From assembly GCF_000372725.1 (NCBI RefSeq), contig NW_005201092.1, positions 172,932 to 200,431 of the forward strand: a stretch of DNA of 27,500 bases, written 5' to 3'. This document shows, piece by piece, positions 1 to 10,400 of the stretch; within the stretch, counting starts at the first letter, position 1, and the number at the start of each line of letters is the position of its first letter. The notes beneath the pieces were generated by a model. The model was not told the DNA's origin. It searched no databases and was given only the letters and a program-made list of their open reading frames with translations. A program made the translations under genes and the position numbers. Origin of the DNA: Emiliania huxleyi CCMP1516 (taxonomy: Eukaryota > Haptophyta > Isochrysidales > Noelaerhabdaceae).

Positions 1-1
1 C

Positions 2-142
2 GCGCCCTCAGAGCTAGGTAGAGCTGAGCGTCCAGACGCCTCGGTGCCTCCCACCGGCGTGAAGACCATCCGGATCTACCCAGCCCGCCCTCCGGACAAG
101 CTGGTCCCCGCGATGGCCCACGGTCCTCCGTCGCCTGGTTGA
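2..142 (+). CDS. Possible 3' end of a plus-strand gene (5' end outside window)
   Basis: One plus-strand frame is open from the window edge to a TGA at 140-142. It reads as ordinary mixed protein (it contains VKTIRIYPARPPDKLV), unlike the arginine- and alanine-rich shadows around it. An AATAAA-like signal lies at about 189-194, some 45 nt after the stop, which suits a transcript end. No family is recognised. The fragment is short, so this could be chance. Confidence 0.3.
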   Translation, partial: APSELGRAERPDASVPPTGVKTIRIYPARPPDKLVPAMAHGPPSPG

Positions 143-259
143 ACCCCCTGCCTCCCAGTTGACCCCCAGTCCTCGTAGTCGACCATTAAATAAACTCAAA
201 GGTCCACCACAGCCTCCAGCCTCCGCCTCCACCGTCGAGCCGCGATCGCTGCCGCCCGC

Positions 260-530
260 GACGCCGCCCGCCGCGTCAGATAGCCGCGACGCGCGCATCG
301 AGTCGCGTCGGAGAGCCGCGCCGCACCAGCAGCAGCATCTGCACCACCAGCAGCAGCAGCAGCACCACCACCACCACCCGAGAGAGAAGCGCACCTGCCC
401 GACGCCGCCCGCCGCGTCAGACGCTCGCGACGCGCGCGTCGAGCCCAGTCGCACAGCCGCGCCGCGCCAGCAGCAGCATCGGCACCAGCAGCAGCAGCAC
501 CACCACCACCAGCAGCAACAGAGACAGGCA
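260..530. repeat. Two copies of a ~141-bp unit rich in CAG/CAC triplets
   Basis: The 20-nt text beginning at 260 (GACGCCGCCCGCCGCGTCAG) returns at 401, and each copy is followed by CAGCAGCAG/CACCACCAC runs. The period is 141 bp, a multiple of three, so long frames stay open on both strands. In one plus frame this gives Gln/His-rich protein, but that frame has no ATG start and no other protein-like text. I treat the stretch as repeat-derived and intergenic or untranslated. Confidence 0.7.
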
Positions 531-735
531 GTGCAGGCGCAGAGGCGCTCGCAGAGCGGCGCTCAGCGCCGCGCACGCCACGCTGCGGACCGTCGGACGA
601 GCGCACCGTACGTCGGCGGCGAGCCGCGTCGCCAGCCGTCTCGCGAGAGAGCGGCGCCGCCGCGTGCGCGCAGCAGCCGCCGCGGCAGAGGCGAGCCGCG
701 GCGACGTCCGCACTAACGGATAACGGCCATTGGCG

Positions 736-738
<3 letters not shown>

Positions 739-781
<43 letters not shown>
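739..781. repeat. (CT)n microsatellite
   Basis: About 21 uninterrupted CT units lie between the low-complexity block and the 3' end of the F-box/RCC1 gene. No gene is visible between 720 and 870. Confidence 0.95.
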
Positions 782-784
<3 letters not shown>

Positions 785-870
785 GCCGCCGCGGCGCGCC
801 CCACCCAAAGCGTAATAATTCTTAAAATACAAGCCTCTCTCACAGCGTAAGAATCTCGGGCACAGACAAC

Positions 871-2295
871 TCACTCCTGCCCCGGCGCCCACGCCTCGAC
901 CTTCTTGGGCAGCAGCTGGTTCGGCAGGTCCTCTCCGTGGCCCAGGCAGCCGTGTTCGCCCTTGCCCCACGTGAAGACAGCTCCGTCGGCGGTGATGGCG
1001 ATGCTGTGGTTGCTTCCCGCCGACACAGCGACGACGCGCTCGCCAGCAAAAGCCTCGACCTTCTTGGGCAGCAGCTGCTGCTGCTCGTCGCCGTGGCCCA
1101 GCTTGCCGCAAGCTCCATCGCCCCAGCTCCAGACACTACCGTTGGCGGTAAGGGCGAGGTTGTGGTTGCCTCCGGCCGACACAGCGACGACGCGCGGGCC
1201 AGCAAAGGCCTCGATCTTCGTGGGCAGCGGTTGGCGCTGCCGGTCGCCGTGGCCCAGCTGCCCCCCACCTCCATCGCCCCAGCTCCAGAGAGCGCCATCG
1301 GCGGAGAGGGCGAGGCTGTGGAAGTATCCAGGCGCGACAGCGACGATGCGCAGGCCAGCCAAGGCCTCGATCTTCCTGGGCAGCAGCTGGTTATGCTCAT
1401 CGCCGTGGCCAAGCCGGCCATCGCGTCCACAACCCCAGCTCCAGAGGGCGCCGTCGGCGGTGAAAGCGAGGCTGTGAGCGAATACCGCCGACACAGCGAT
1501 GACGCGCTGGCCAGCAAATGTCTCGATCTTCTTGGGCAGCAGCTGGTCCTGCTCGTCGCCGTGGCCCAGCAGGCCAGAGCCTCCATCGCCCCAGCTCCAG
1601 ACAGCGGCGTCGGCGGTGATGGCGAGGCTGTGGCTCTCTCCAGCCGACACAGCGACGACGCACTGGCCAGCCAAGGCCTCGACCTGCTTCGGCTGCCACT
1701 GCCGCTGCATGTCGCCGTGGCCCAGCTCGCCAAAGGCTCCACTGCCCCAGCTCCAGACAGCTCCGTCGGCGGTGAGGGCGAGGCTATGCGCAGCTCCCGC
1801 CGTCACGCTCACGACACGCTCACCCGGCATCGACGGGAGGCGGGTCGGCGTATTGAGCCGCGTCACGCCCTCCCCGTGACCAAGTAGCGATGGGTTGAAG
1901 GTCTGCGCCGAGCCGCACGACGAGAGCCGCCCCTCGCCGTCGATGAAGAGGCTGTGCCGGTCGCCTGCCGCCGCCCTTGCTGGCGGGTTGGACTCGCGCA
2001 GCAAGGCATAGCCGCACAGCCACCGCACGGCGCAGCTCTCGCCCTCTGGCAGCGCCGGCAGCTCGTAGCCGCACTCTTGCGCCCGCAAGCGGATGCCCTC
2101 CAGTGCGAGCGAGGCGTGGAAGAGCAGCGAGACGGCCGCGACGCGAGCGATGTCGACGGGGTCGCAGCGAGAGACGACGCGCACGAGGAGATCCGTGGGG
2201 AGGTCGAGGAGGCGGGTCGGCGGCGGCCTTGGCGAGGGAGTGGCGGTGGAGGAGGCGGCGAGGCGGTGCGAGCGGCGGCGCGGCGGGGTGGACAT
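871..2295 (-). CDS. F-box protein with seven RCC1 repeats
   Basis: The protein has 474 residues in one exon, from ATG at 2295 to TGA at 871. Residues about 29-62 fit an F-box (LLDLPTDLLVRVVSRCDP), the Skp1-binding element of SCF ubiquitin ligases. Residues about 108-470 hold seven RCC1-type repeats of about 50 residues with the core HSLALTADGAVWSWG...LGHGD, enough for one closed seven-bladed propeller; the first repeat is the most divergent. By family knowledge the propeller would bind the substrate and the F-box would recruit it for ubiquitination; the substrate cannot be told from sequence. The central repeats are so alike at DNA level that the opposite strand also shows long open frames, which I treat as shadows. 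No signal peptide is seen. A 22-nt sequence just upstream of the start codon recurs inverted at 3282-3303. Confidence 0.88.
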   Translation of the reverse strand: MSTPPRRRSHRLAASSTATPSPRPPPTRLLDLPTDLLVRVVSRCDPVDIARVAAVSLLFHASLALEGIRLRAQECGYELPALPEGESCAVRWLCGYALLRESNPPARAAAGDRHSLFIDGEGRLSSCGSAQTFNPSLLGHGEGVTRLNTPTRLPSMPGERVVSVTAGAAHSLALTADGAVWSWGSGAFGELGHGDMQRQWQPKQVEALAGQCVVAVSAGESHSLAITADAAVWSWGDGGSGLLGHGDEQDQLLPKKIETFAGQRVIAVSAVFAHSLAFTADGALWSWGCGRDGRLGHGDEHNQLLPRKIEALAGLRIVAVAPGYFHSLALSADGALWSWGDGGGGQLGHGDRQRQPLPTKIEAFAGPRVVAVSAGGNHNLALTANGSVWSWGDGACGKLGHGDEQQQLLPKKVEAFAGERVVAVSAGSNHSIAITADGAVFTWGKGEHGCLGHGEDLPNQLLPKKVEAWAPGQE

Positions 2296-2302
2296 CGCGG
2301 CG

Positions 2303-2324
2303 CTGGCGAGTACAGACCACGCCT
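2303..2324 (-). promoter_or_regulatory. 22-nt element next to the F-box/RCC1 start, inverted copy 1 kb away
   Basis: CTGGCGAGTACAGACCACGC at 2303-2322 (22 nt in all, to 2324) matches the reverse complement of 3282-3303. This copy lies 8 nt upstream of the minus-strand ATG at 2295, in the leader. A shared leader or core-promoter motif is possible; so is debris from a duplicated gene start. Confidence 0.4.
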
Positions 2325-2349
2325 CACTTTTTCACAGGGGGGGATCCGT

Positions 2350-4948
2350 CTGGAAAAAGGAGGCGTGTGACAAGTGGAGGGTTGGATCGCCGTCTTTCGG
2401 CGAGGATGGGTGTTGGAGCCCTCTTTGCTCAACATGCGGCCTGCTCTGCCGCCTCAACGAGACCGCCGCGCGCGCGCGCGCTCGGCATGCCTGCTGCTCG
2501 CCTGCCGACCTGGCCAGGCCGCGCGTGGCTGGCGCCAGCTCGTCATCGCAGCGGAGCACCGGAGGCGCGGTTTGCCCGCTGCTGGCTCTCGCCCCGCCGG
2601 CGGTTCCACGTGAGTCTATCACACTCTGGAGCCGAAACCAGCCGGAAATGTGCCTCCTCACAGCTCCTCATGGATCTGCGAAGAGAACCGTCTCCTCCAA
2701 GTAGCTCCACAGCCGGTCCGGCTCGCCCCTCGGGGGCTTCATTCAAGCGTGCTGTGTGAGTGTTGAGGTGATACGAGCGCGCGTGGGCGCGGCGCGAGTG
2801 CCGTTTTGGGTCTCTTTTATACCAGTGATGAAATATAAACCGACTTTACCACGCGCGCGCACGCGCGCCGCGCTCCTCGACTCTCTCGCACCCGGCCCGA
2901 GCCACGCCCCTCACGAGATAGGCGGCTGCGACCCTGAGAGTGCGCAGCGGTGCCGCTGGCGTGCTCACCACACCCACCCATCATGCCTGCATCATTCCTG
3001 CACGCACTGCCCGGTCTGGCCGGGGCGTGGGGCGAGATCTGGCATGGCGGCGCGCTTGAATTAGCGCCTTTGATCGTCTCGCGGCGACTGCTCGCAGGCC
3101 GGGCGGCCAGAAACTGTGCCGCTCAGCCATCCGCCGAAGCGAGCGCGCCGGCGGCGGTCCGCCGCCGGCGCGCTCGGCTCAGTGTCTTCAAGCCCGCCCC
3201 CGGTGGGGAGCTCCGCATGCCGCACGCCTGCTTTTCGCTGCGCATGCTCGAGCCCCGGCGAGGGCTTGTGCTGTGAATAGCAGGCGTGGTCTGTACTCGC
3301 CAGATCGCGGCGGGAAGGTAGGGATGAGAAAAAGAAAACCCGAGTCCAGTATGGATTTCTCTTTTCGCCCGCGAATCCAGGCTGGATTTCTTCTTCGCGC
3401 GGGGTGAAAAAAATCCGGGGCGAGGTGCAATTGAGAGTGGGCGCGAGAACAATCCCACTGGGATTGCGTTGATTGCGTGTGATTGCGGTGATTGCACTCA
3501 GCTCGGGAGCATGGATTGAATGCAGTCAAATTGCACGCGTCCCCATACTCCGAACTCAATTTCTTCTTTTGGTCGCGGCGAGGGATGTCTCAACTTGGAG
3601 CGCTTGGAGTGCAGTTATTAACCTCACATCCAGGGCCAATCAAATCATCTCTCTCTCCCGGGAGAAAAAATGCCTTGAGGACCCCTGCAAGAAGCACCTC
3701 CGCCCCCCCAAAAAGGTTTGTTCTCTCAAAAAATGTTGTTCGCTCAATCAACTATACACTAAGACCCGAGACCTTCTTTCTCGTTCCCGCGGTCTTTGAC
3801 ACACCGAAAAAAGCCCCGCCGTTTGTGGAACGACGCTGCTTGCTCTGCGGTCGGAGGAGTACGCGCCAGGCGTAGCTACGTCCTGGCTGTCCTGTGTGGA
3901 GACGCGCCAGGGGCTCAGAGGTCCTCACAGCCTGCGAGAGGTCCTCACTGCCCCCCCCGAAGGTCCTCACGACGCAGAGGTCCTCACCAGAGATCTATCT
4001 TGTCGCCACATCAAGAGACAAGACAATCCCTTGCTATCCACTATTCGGTCTCCTGGGAGCCTGTGGGGCCATTCTCGTTGCAACACAGGGACGGTTTCAC
4101 TCGAGGCTTTCAATACTGGGGGTGCCGTGTGAGGACCTCTCTCTATCTCCTGCCGTGTGAGGACCTCTGCTCTGTGAGGACCTCTCGTCTCACTGGGACT
4201 GGAGCCCCGTTCCCGACACTCTCTTGCTCTTAGATTCTTTCCTCGCTGGACCGCGGTCGCCATCCTCTCCCTGCGAGCTTTTGCTTGCCGCCCTCTCCCT
4301 CCCGGCAGACCGTCATCTCGCGTTCCCTCTCTAAGAATGGTGTGCATAATGTACACTTGTTTTGAGAGTACATTCAGTTATAGCACTAATGTGCAGCTTG
4401 CCGATGAGTGTTTGTTTTTGCAGCTTGTCTATCATGGAAAGAGAATCTTGATAGAATCTCTCTCTCTCCTATCATCACTGTCTACTGCTAGCCCTATCTC
4501 GCACTCATGGGAGATCAATTCTGAGGCTAAAGAAACATCCAAGCTACCCAACGCGGCCAAAGGATATTCCACCTAGATAGATAGATAGGTAGGAAGGCGA
4601 AACACAGTCCGACCAACGACTGGGACACCAACGCGGTATGGGTGGACGCAGGACGGGCGATGACGGTCACACAGGAGCGACACACAGATCCACCTTCACC
4701 TCGAGAACATCCAAAAACCGTCAGCAGTTCACCTACGGGTATGTTCGTAAGAGCTACATACACTGAAAAAGAATTTAACAACAAAACTCCCTCGCCAAAA
4801 AGAAAAACCCGGGCTGAAGCCTGCTCGATATTGGCGCCGCGCTCCTCCGTGCATTCCCGGCTTTACTGCATTGCGGCTAGAGGCGCGCCGACGACCGAAA
4901 GCGCGCTCGTCGCTCGGAGAGCTTGCTCGCCAAACACTGATCCTCGCC
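2350..4948. other. Long stretch without a supportable gene
   Basis: Frames here are short, shift often and are arginine- or serine-rich with no recognised motif. What can be seen: the inverted copy of the F-box leader at 3282-3303; a word near 3597-3639 that recurs near 17188-17229; the fold-back array at 3918-4184; and an AT-richer part from about 4330 to 4800 with a short TAGA run near 4575. The sequence upstream of about 4949 would hold the promoter of the following membrane-protein gene. Confidence 0.6.
3918..4184. mobile_element. Fold-back array: GAGGTCCTCAC copies facing inverted copies
   Basis: GAGGTCCTCAC or a close variant occurs at 3918-3928, 3938-3948, 3961-3970 and 3977-3987. Its reverse complement GTGAGGACCTC occurs at 4129-4139, 4157-4167 and 4174-4184. 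Clustered direct copies at each end in opposite orientation, around about 140 nt of unrelated sequence, resemble subterminal repeats of a non-autonomous fold-back or MITE-like element. No transposase is present and no flanking duplication was identified. Confidence 0.5.
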
Positions 4949-6829
4949 ATGCCGTCTCTCATCTGGCCGGGCACGCGCTCGAGCCTTGCTCGGCCTCCCA
5001 CGTCGGACCGGCACTCGCTAGCCGACGGTAAGGCGCCCTGCGACCGTGCATCTATCAGCAGCGACAAGTCATTCAGCCAGCGGTGGGTGGCGGGCGCGGC
5101 GGTGATACCGCTCAAGCCAACGATCAAGGCGTCGGTCGAGACCGCCAAGCCGGTCGCCTCTGTCGCGATGAATCTGCTGCCAAAGTTCAGCCGTCCCGCT
5201 GTCGAAGCGGCGTCGGGCCACCTGCTCACCATGTCCACCTTCATGCTGGCCTTCGCGGTGGCGCAGGCGCCGCGCTGCCCGAGCCACCAGCCAGCCGCCA
5301 CTCAGATTTGCGACCACACTCCTCACCTCAGGACAACCCTTCCACCGGCACAAACCTCGGCCTCGGCCTCTCGCTCGCCTCGCCCGCCGCCGCCACCCTC
5401 GCCCCGGCTCCCGCACAGATCGTCAACATCGAGTACAGCGAGATCCTCGAGGCGGACGTGCGCGGCTTCGCCGCCGGGGCGCCGCGCGCCCTCTCGGAGG
5501 GCTACCTCATCCGCATGCTCCAGTCGTGCCTGACCTTCACGCTCGCCGTCGGCATCACGATGGTCACCTCGATCACCCTCGTCTTCGTCCCGCCTGAGGG
5601 CGACGCGTTCGACCTGTGGTCGCTCGCCTTTTGCTGGCTGCTGGTCGCCGCCGCCCTCTGCGATGTGCTCGGCCTCCTCTTCTTCTTCCTCGGCCTCAAC
5701 GCGGCAATCTTCATCTGCTTCCCTCTGTACTCGGACGTGCGGAGGGACGCGATCTACAACGCCACCACCGGCGCCGTCCTCGGCGGCACCGGCCAGCTGA
5801 CCGCGCTGGACAGCGGCGGCTTCGGTCTCGAATTCTTCACGATGCCGGGAGGCGACGAGAATGCCACGAGCGACGACGCCGCGCTGCCGCGCCTCTCATC
5901 CGCCTACCTGAAGGGGCTCATCTTTGGAGGCTTTGTGATCCTCTGCTACACGCTGCTCGTGATGGGCCTCATCCAGATGCACGCCGTCCGCCGCGCGGGG
6001 CGCGAGCAGCGCGTCGTGGCCGAGCGGGCGCGTGCAGCGGCCGAGGAAGAGAAGGCGACTCTCCTGCGGCGAAGGGCGGACGCCGCGCGGGCGGCAGCCA
6101 CGCTGCCGCGCCTCGCAGAGACTCCGCGCAAGGACGCGGCCGGCGGCGGACGCGCCGGCGGCGGACGCGCCGGCGGCGGAGGCGTCGGCGGCGGAGGCGT
6201 CGGCGGAGGAGGCTCGCCGCCGCCGACGCGTTGCGGCGAGCCGTTGAGCTGCGGCGATGAGGAGGAGCGCGCGATGGCGGCGCTCCTCCGCGCCGCCAGC
6301 CTGCCCGTTCGGTGCCTGCTGTCGCCGCTCCTCGAGGCGGGGCTTCGCGCGCCGCTGCTCGCGAGCCTTTCTGACGACGTGGCGCGGATGTACCTTCTCA
6401 AGGAGCGATACAGACGAGACATGGCCGAGTCATAGCCGAGTCATAGCCGAGTCATAGCCGAGTCATAGCCGAGACATAACCGAAACACTACACAGCGCAA
6501 TGACACAATCCTCTCGAGCGCGCCTCGTTCTCCAATCTCGGGTGATCTGTGCCGATCTCGCCTAGGAGCTCGCCATCGACGGCCTCGGCCCCGTGGAGCG
6601 AGCCAAACTCGCGCTCGCCTCGCGAAGCCCTCCCCCCGCTCCGCCGTCACCTCCCGGCGCGCCTCCCACAAAGCGCGTCCCAGCACCTGCCGGCTTGCCT
6701 CACGCCCCTCCGGCCGCTTGCCACGGCGCTCCTCCTGGCGTAGCCGCCGTCGCCACGCCGTCTGACCCGACGGCGCCTTCGGAAGCGGAGCCCGGGGCGG
6801 AGAGCCGCACAGGCCCGCTGCATGTCTAG
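4949..6829 (+). CDS. Multi-pass membrane protein of unknown function, three exons
   Basis: Exons: 4949-5257 (or start 5168), 5332-6423 and 6566-6829. The first intron (5258-5331, GT-AG, 74 nt) joins two different frames in phase; the second (6424-6565, GC-AG, 142 nt) bypasses in-frame TAGs. The product is about 554 residues from the ATG at 4949, or 481 from 5168; I cannot choose. Hydrophobic segments are encoded near 5518-5590, 5612-5732 (long, possibly two helices) and 5913-5980, with a weaker one at the end of exon 1. The last helix is followed by a charged, coiled-coil-like arginine/glutamate/alanine stretch, a Gly-rich repeat (GGGRAGGG and GGGVGGGG units) and a proline/alanine-rich tail in exon 3. 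The second loop has NATTG and ENATS sites. No family recognised; an ion channel or transporter subunit is only a guess. Without exon 3 the frame would stop at 6435. Confidence 0.62.
6424..6476 (+). repeat. 11-bp tandem repeat carrying stop codons at an intron start
   Basis: The unit GAGTCATAGCC is repeated four to five times, the last copies degenerate, at the start of the second intron of the membrane-protein gene. If the intron is retained, the first unit supplies a TAG right after the exon, so retention would give a protein ending at 6435 instead of 6829. Confidence 0.75.
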
Positions 6830-7487
6830 CTAGTAGGATTAGGTGGGGGAGGGGCAGGCGAGGGGGGGGGGGGGGGGCGATACGGTTCGCGTCTTGCAAC
6901 TGCTTGGAGCGGTGTGAGAGTATTGAGGTGTTGAGTGCATCCTGTACTGAGGGCAGTCTCGTGGCACGTCGTGGTGGTCGTGGGTCGAGCTAGCTCACGC
7001 CCTCCAGCCGTGAGCCGAGAGGTGTCCACTGTCAAATATGTGTTACGAGAACTAGAGATGGCAGTTTTGTCGTCGTGTGCAATTGCCCTAAAATTCGCAC
7101 CGTCCGAGACGCCGGCGCGCTCAATACAACACAACAAAACACGCTCTCTCCACACACTCTCTCAATAATGTGCAGGCAGCTCTGTAGAGGGTGGCAGAGT
7201 AGGAGATCTCTGGGTCCCGAGCCTCCCTGTGGATGCTTTATTTTCACCACAAGTACAAACAAACAAAGAAGAAGTAGGTGACCACCAGACCACCGCCCCG
7301 ATACCCGCGAATGGAACGTATTGCAATAGATGTTCTCACGGAGCTCATGTGTCATGAATCGAGCGACGCCTCATGGAGAACGCGGCGACCCAATCGAACT
7401 AGTGCCAGCCGGCCGACGGCTCGCCAGCGACAGCCGGAGCTCAGCCTCGTACTCGTCAGCGCTCTCCTGTTTGACATGCATTACGGC
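6830..7487. other. Intergenic region between converging genes
   Basis: No gene is supported. It holds a poly-G tract near 6863-6878 and, on the minus strand, an AATAAA signal at 7237-7242 that could serve the LOV gene ending at 7488. The remaining frames are short and without motifs. Confidence 0.55.
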
Positions 7488-10400
7488 TCACTCGTCCAGA
7501 GAGCCGCTGAGCGACTCGACTGCAACGGCCGAGCTCACCGCGTAGCTCGCGCGCTGCCGGGCGAGCATGCGGCGCATCTCGGCGTGGTTGTCGGCAAACT
7601 CTGCGTTGGCGCCTAGAACGAGAAGGCAGGCGAACTTGCTTTGCACAGCGACTCGGAAAAGAAAACGCGAATGGGCGCGGCGGCGCCAGTCAGTTGGTCC
7701 TGCGTCCACGCCCCCTTCAGGCCGCGCCGGTCGAGCGCCGCCTCAAGCTGCGCCTTGACGCTCTCGATGTCGCCACCGCTAGCCGGCTCGCCCTGCTTCA
7801 GCTGCTTTGCGTGGCTCGGCCCAACCGGCGGTCCCGAGACGCGCAAGTGGTTCGGGAGGAGGGGGAGCAGCGCCTAGCGCATGAAACAGCGGCTTGCGTG
7901 CGCTATCAGTGCATTCTTCAGTGCCTGCTCGAGCGCTAAATGAAATGCAGGGTCCATATTGAGCGTCTATGGGGCGACGCCGTCAGCCGATCCATCCGAT
8001 TCCTCGGCGAGACGGTGGCGTCGAACTGGACGCCGATGCAGAAGCGGTACACGCCGTTCGAGTCGTGTACCGGCCGCAGGCTTAGCAGGTTGACGAAGGA
8101 GGAGCCGTCCTTGCGGTAGTTGGTGATGCGGACGAAGCAGTCCACGCCTCTGCGAAGGGTGTCCTGGATGTGCGCCACCGCCGCGGGCTCGGTCCTCGGC
8201 CCCTGCAGGAAGCGGCAGTTGAGGCCGGCCACCTCCTCGCGCGAGTAGCCGGTCACCTTGCAAAACTGCCGGTTCACGTACACCATCGGGTTGCCCGCCA
8301 TGGCCATATCGCTGATGACGATGCAAGCCGGAAAGTACTCCGCCACCGAGCAAAACGTGAGCAAAAAGCCGCCGCAGTCGGCGGGAAGGGTGTAGTCCTC
8401 CCAGAGGAGCTGCCTCGCCGCGTCGGCCCAGGCGGCGCGCTCCGCCCCGCCCGCCCCGACCGCCCCGCCCGCCCCGACCGCCCCGCCAAACGGCTCGCCG
8501 AGCAGCGACCGAATGAGGGCGGCGCTGTGCTCGTTGCTCTGCACGAGGCCGGGCAGCACCTCGGCGGCGAGGATCGAGGCGGCAAGCTCGGCGTGCTTCT
8601 TCAACTGCTTCAAGAGGGCGCGGCCTTGCAGCGGCTCGCTCGCGCCGCTAGCGCGGCTGTAAAAATCGCACGCGCGTGCCTCCGCCGCCTTGCGTCCGAT
8701 GTCGCGCTCGAAGCGCGCCGCCTCGAAACAGCTCTTCACGAGGTCGCGATGGCTGCCGAGGCTCGCGGTGCGCTTCGAGCCGCGCGCGTACCGCTCGACC
8801 GCCTCGATGATGGAGGCGGCATGCGCCTCCGAGTCGAGCGCGTAGCTCACCAGGCACGCAATACACGCCTCGGTGTCCAGCGACCAGAGCCGTTGCGTAA
8901 AGGCTACCACAGGCTCAAGCCACTCCCGCACCTGCTCTGGTGCCTCCTCCCGAGTGAGCGAGGGCGGCGGCGGCGGCGCCCGCTGCAGGCTCGCGTCAAA
9001 GGTGCGCGGCAGCAGCTCTCGCAGCCGCCTCGCCAGCGCACCGAGATGCGACTCGTGCTGGTCTTTGCGGAGGAGCACGCCGACCACGTACGAGTACTTG
9101 CCAGCTGAGTCATGCACCGGGTGGAGTGTGAGCACGTTGGAAAACTCGTCGCCGCCCTTGGTGTAGTTTGTCACGACGATGGGCGGCATGGTTGTGCCGG
9201 CGCGCAGGTGTTTGACCATCAGCCGTACGGCCGGCCGCTCCGTCCCTTTTCCCTGCAAGAAACGGCACGATCTACCTGCGGCGTCGGCCTGACTGTATCC
9301 GGTCAATGCTTCAAAGGCGCTGTTGACCCACGCGATGGGAAGGCCCGGGTCAGTGGTCACGCAGAGGGTCGCCACCGGCAGCGGAGCGAGCAGGTCGCGC
9401 AGCATCTCGTGCCAAGGCCGCCCCGGCTCGTAGGAACCGCCGAGCTGCTCCGCCAGCGTGTCGAGCTGCTCGCACCACATCTCAGCGGCCGCTGCCGGTG
9501 CGGGGGCTTGCGCCGGGGCCGCACGCCGCCCCGCCTTCTCCTTCTTGGCCGGCGCAGCCCGCGCAACAGCATCGCTTCGCTTCGTCCACTCCATCGGCGG
9601 TGTCCTGGGACCGCCCCTCGCCCTCGGCGTCCGCGGCGTCGAGCCCCGCCCCCCGCTGGAGCGGCCCCCATTGGAGCCACGTCCGCCACTGGCAGCGCGC
9701 CCGCCGCGGCCTCGTCCGCGGCCCGCGAAGGAGGCCGCAGCGCGAGCGGAGCGGGGCGACGCTGGGAGCGACGTGGGGGAGGCTGGAGCGCGAACGGAGC
9801 TGGGGGACGCTTCGAGGGACATGGAGGAGGCGGCACTGGCCAGCGAGCCGGTGGAGAGCTCGACTGGTGAGTCCGACAGACGCCTGTCCTCCGACGCCCC
9901 CTCTTGACGCACGTCAACGGCCCCTGGCGCCGCGCCTGCAGCCACTCCGCCCCGTGCCGCCGCCAGCGCCGCCTCCGAAGACGTGTGCGCCAACCTCGAC
10001 TTGACCGACCCAATTAGCACCTCTACCTGGCTGCTCAGGCGGTCAATAAGGCCCCGCTGCCTCTCCGCCTCGCTCCGCTGCTCCAGTCGCTGCGCTAGTC
10101 CCCTCTTCACCGCAGAGATCTCGCTCCGCAACGCCTCGACCGTCTGCTGCCGCTTCAGCCGCTTCGCCGCTCCCACGGCGCCCTCCCCGTCGCCTGACGT
10201 CAGCCGCACGGAGCCCGAAAGACGCGGACTGCCAGGTGGCTGCCCACCAGCCGAGATCTGGGGTAGGCCGGACGCCGCAGCCGCGTTTGGAAGGTCGGCC
10301 ATCGCGTCGAGCATTGCGCGTTGCTGCGAGACGATTGCACTCACTGCAGCGACCGCCAGCTGCAATGCACCGCCGGGGGAGCCGGGCCCGGAGGCGTGTG

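Noticed and set aside
159..716. 185-codon Gln/His/Arg-rich plus frame
   Set aside because: No ATG start; its openness comes from the 141-bp repeat and CAG/CAC runs.
937..1887. Long plus-strand open frames opposite the RCC1 repeats
   Set aside because: They mirror the near-identical RCC1 repeat DNA on the minus strand and show only Ala/Ser/His-rich text with no motif.
7600..7680. A 32-nt GT-AG intron in the LOV gene tail
   Set aside because: Too short for splicing; the 56-nt GC-AG alternative keeps frame and has a pyrimidine-rich acceptor.
10130..10230. bZIP domain before the LOV domains (aureochrome)
   Set aside because: The basic segment lacks the N-x7-R DNA-contact pattern; only a coiled coil is supported.
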